From NCBI GenBank assembly GCA_021234155.1, contig JAJEKV010000086.1:3399461-3463460 (forward strand): a DNA stretch of 64,000 nucleotides, read 5' to 3'. This document shows, in pieces, positions 63,060 through 64,000 of this stretch. How positions within the stretch are numbered: the first letter of the stretch is position 1; each line of letters begins with the position of its first letter. The translations under genes and the position numbers were made by a program. This DNA comes from Isoetes taiwanensis. Taxonomy: Eukaryota; Streptophyta; Lycopodiopsida; Isoetales; Isoetaceae. The notes below the pieces were generated by a model. It had not been told where the DNA came from, did no database searches, and saw only the letters and a program-made list of their open reading frames with translations.

Positions 63060-64000
63060 AGTTTTTATATAAAACCACCATAATAAATTAATATTACTAA
63101 GTGGGTTAAATGTTGAATAACGACTACTAGTTACACAGTTTATTATCATAGTTCGCCGTCATGGTTCTTTATGGTAGTTTGTTAATTTTGTTTATTGCTA
63201 TGTTCTAGGCATGGGGAGCCATAAAGCACTAATGATTTTAGCTTTCACTTTGTGCAACTTAGAGTGGTTTCCCTATGAAATCGTCCTCTCTTTTTTATAT
63301 GAACCATACAAGAAAATGTTACAACTTACTGTCATCAAGATAGTAAGGGATTGTGTTTTAAACCTGTCTTGTGTGGAGATAAAAGCAATGGTGTTTTGGA
63401 TAGTCCAATTGGCGTTGGTTTATTAATTATAGTAGGACATACTGAGTTTGAAAATTATTGATGCTTTGTGAGGTCAATTGATATTGATTTTTACAACATA
63501 TTAAAAAACGTTATGCAATTGTCCATGTGGATTTTAACAAAACCAGTGTTAAGAGTCTAAATATATACTAACGAAGATCTAGGGATTTGGACCCTAGTAT
63601 TTCCAATTCTTTGATGGCTAGAATTCCTAACAGGTGACATTCTGGATGGAGATAATGACTAAACAAACTTTTTTGGATGGGTTTTCAAGCAAGGAAATCT
63701 ATTGCTGAACAGAGTCAGGCAGTTGATGTACGCAAATCTCATGATTTGCACTTATAGTAAGCATTTCAGATCTGCAATAATCATTTCCCTTGCATGGGCT
63801 TAAGGAGAAATGACTTTATAAGCATTAGTAAAGGTAGAGATATAAAAGCAAAGCAAACGGATGTTGGAAATGACAAGGATATAGAAGCAAAGCAGATAGG
63901 CACTGGCAATGGCAAAGATATAGAAGCAAAGAAGATGGCAACCAATAGAACAGTATTTTTAGCTTCTACCTAGGTGAAAAGTAATTACACTGAACAGAGA
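63060..64000. other. No gene recognised; short repeats at the window end
   Basis: AT-rich. An open frame at 63211-63426 is hydrophobic but matches nothing known. Near 63835-63940 a ~48-bp unit (GATATAGAAGCAAAGCA) repeats three times. Confidence 0.4.

Overview
The window is nuclear DNA from a plant, probably an early-diverging land plant or a streptophyte alga. It has plant-type chromovirus LTR retrotransposons primed by initiator tRNA-Met, a plant telo-box in an LTR, extensin-like proline-rich secreted proteins, GT-AG introns, and hAT, PIF/Harbinger-like and CACTA-like DNA transposons. The species cannot be named from this sequence. Ordinary genes are few; most of the 64 kb is nested mobile elements and minisatellites.

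Layout. 1-6184: two direct copies of the 5' part of a transposase-like gene (conserved DFAENY motif), whose intron is a 57-bp minisatellite. 6185-13546: a 7.4-kb CACTA-like element inserted in that minisatellite. It carries a leftward gene with a ParB-like domain and a degenerate N4/N6-type DNA methyltransferase fold, a leftward FCP1-like phosphatase domain, and a rightward transposase N-terminal part. 13825-28699: a 14.9-kb Ty3/gypsy chromovirus in reverse orientation, inserted in the same minisatellite with TSD tggtg. In its own direction it reads 5' LTR, a histone H3-like ORF, an unknown ORF, gag, a broken pol ending in a chromodomain, and 3' LTR. A 1.7-kb TIR element interrupts its integrase. 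28700-33175: the rest of the minisatellite, the last transposase exon, then a 19-bp minisatellite holding a hAT MITE.

33176-45535: gene-poor DNA with two divergent proline-rich secreted-protein genes (one taking its start codon from a MITE), LINE remnants, a 2.6-kb solo LTR and a 3' LTR from a relative of the large chromovirus. 46194-49919: two head-to-head paralogues with a His / Asn-Cys motif recalling the LRAT/NlpC fold, separated by foldback repeats and SINE pieces. 50913-54935: a TIR element with TTAA target duplication carrying a fragment of the vesicle-tethering gene TRAPPC12. 55665-64000: a Myb/SANT-like transposon ORF, LINE pieces, a second member of the 4-bp-TSD TIR family, a Harbinger transposase fragment and tandem repeats.

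The most interesting object is the histone H3-like ORF inside the LTR retrotransposon. It begins MARTKQT like canonical H3, has Arg where H3 has Lys9, carries a long charged linker, and ends in an 87-residue histone fold that aligns with H3 without gaps. The same element encodes a chromodomain. Second is the ParB plus methyltransferase-like plus FCP1-like cargo of the CACTA-like element.

Many frames are broken by single-base indels or premature stops. Duplicated copies repeatedly differ as CTG or CAG in one and CG in the other, so some breaks may be base-calling artefacts at methylated CHG sites rather than real mutations.
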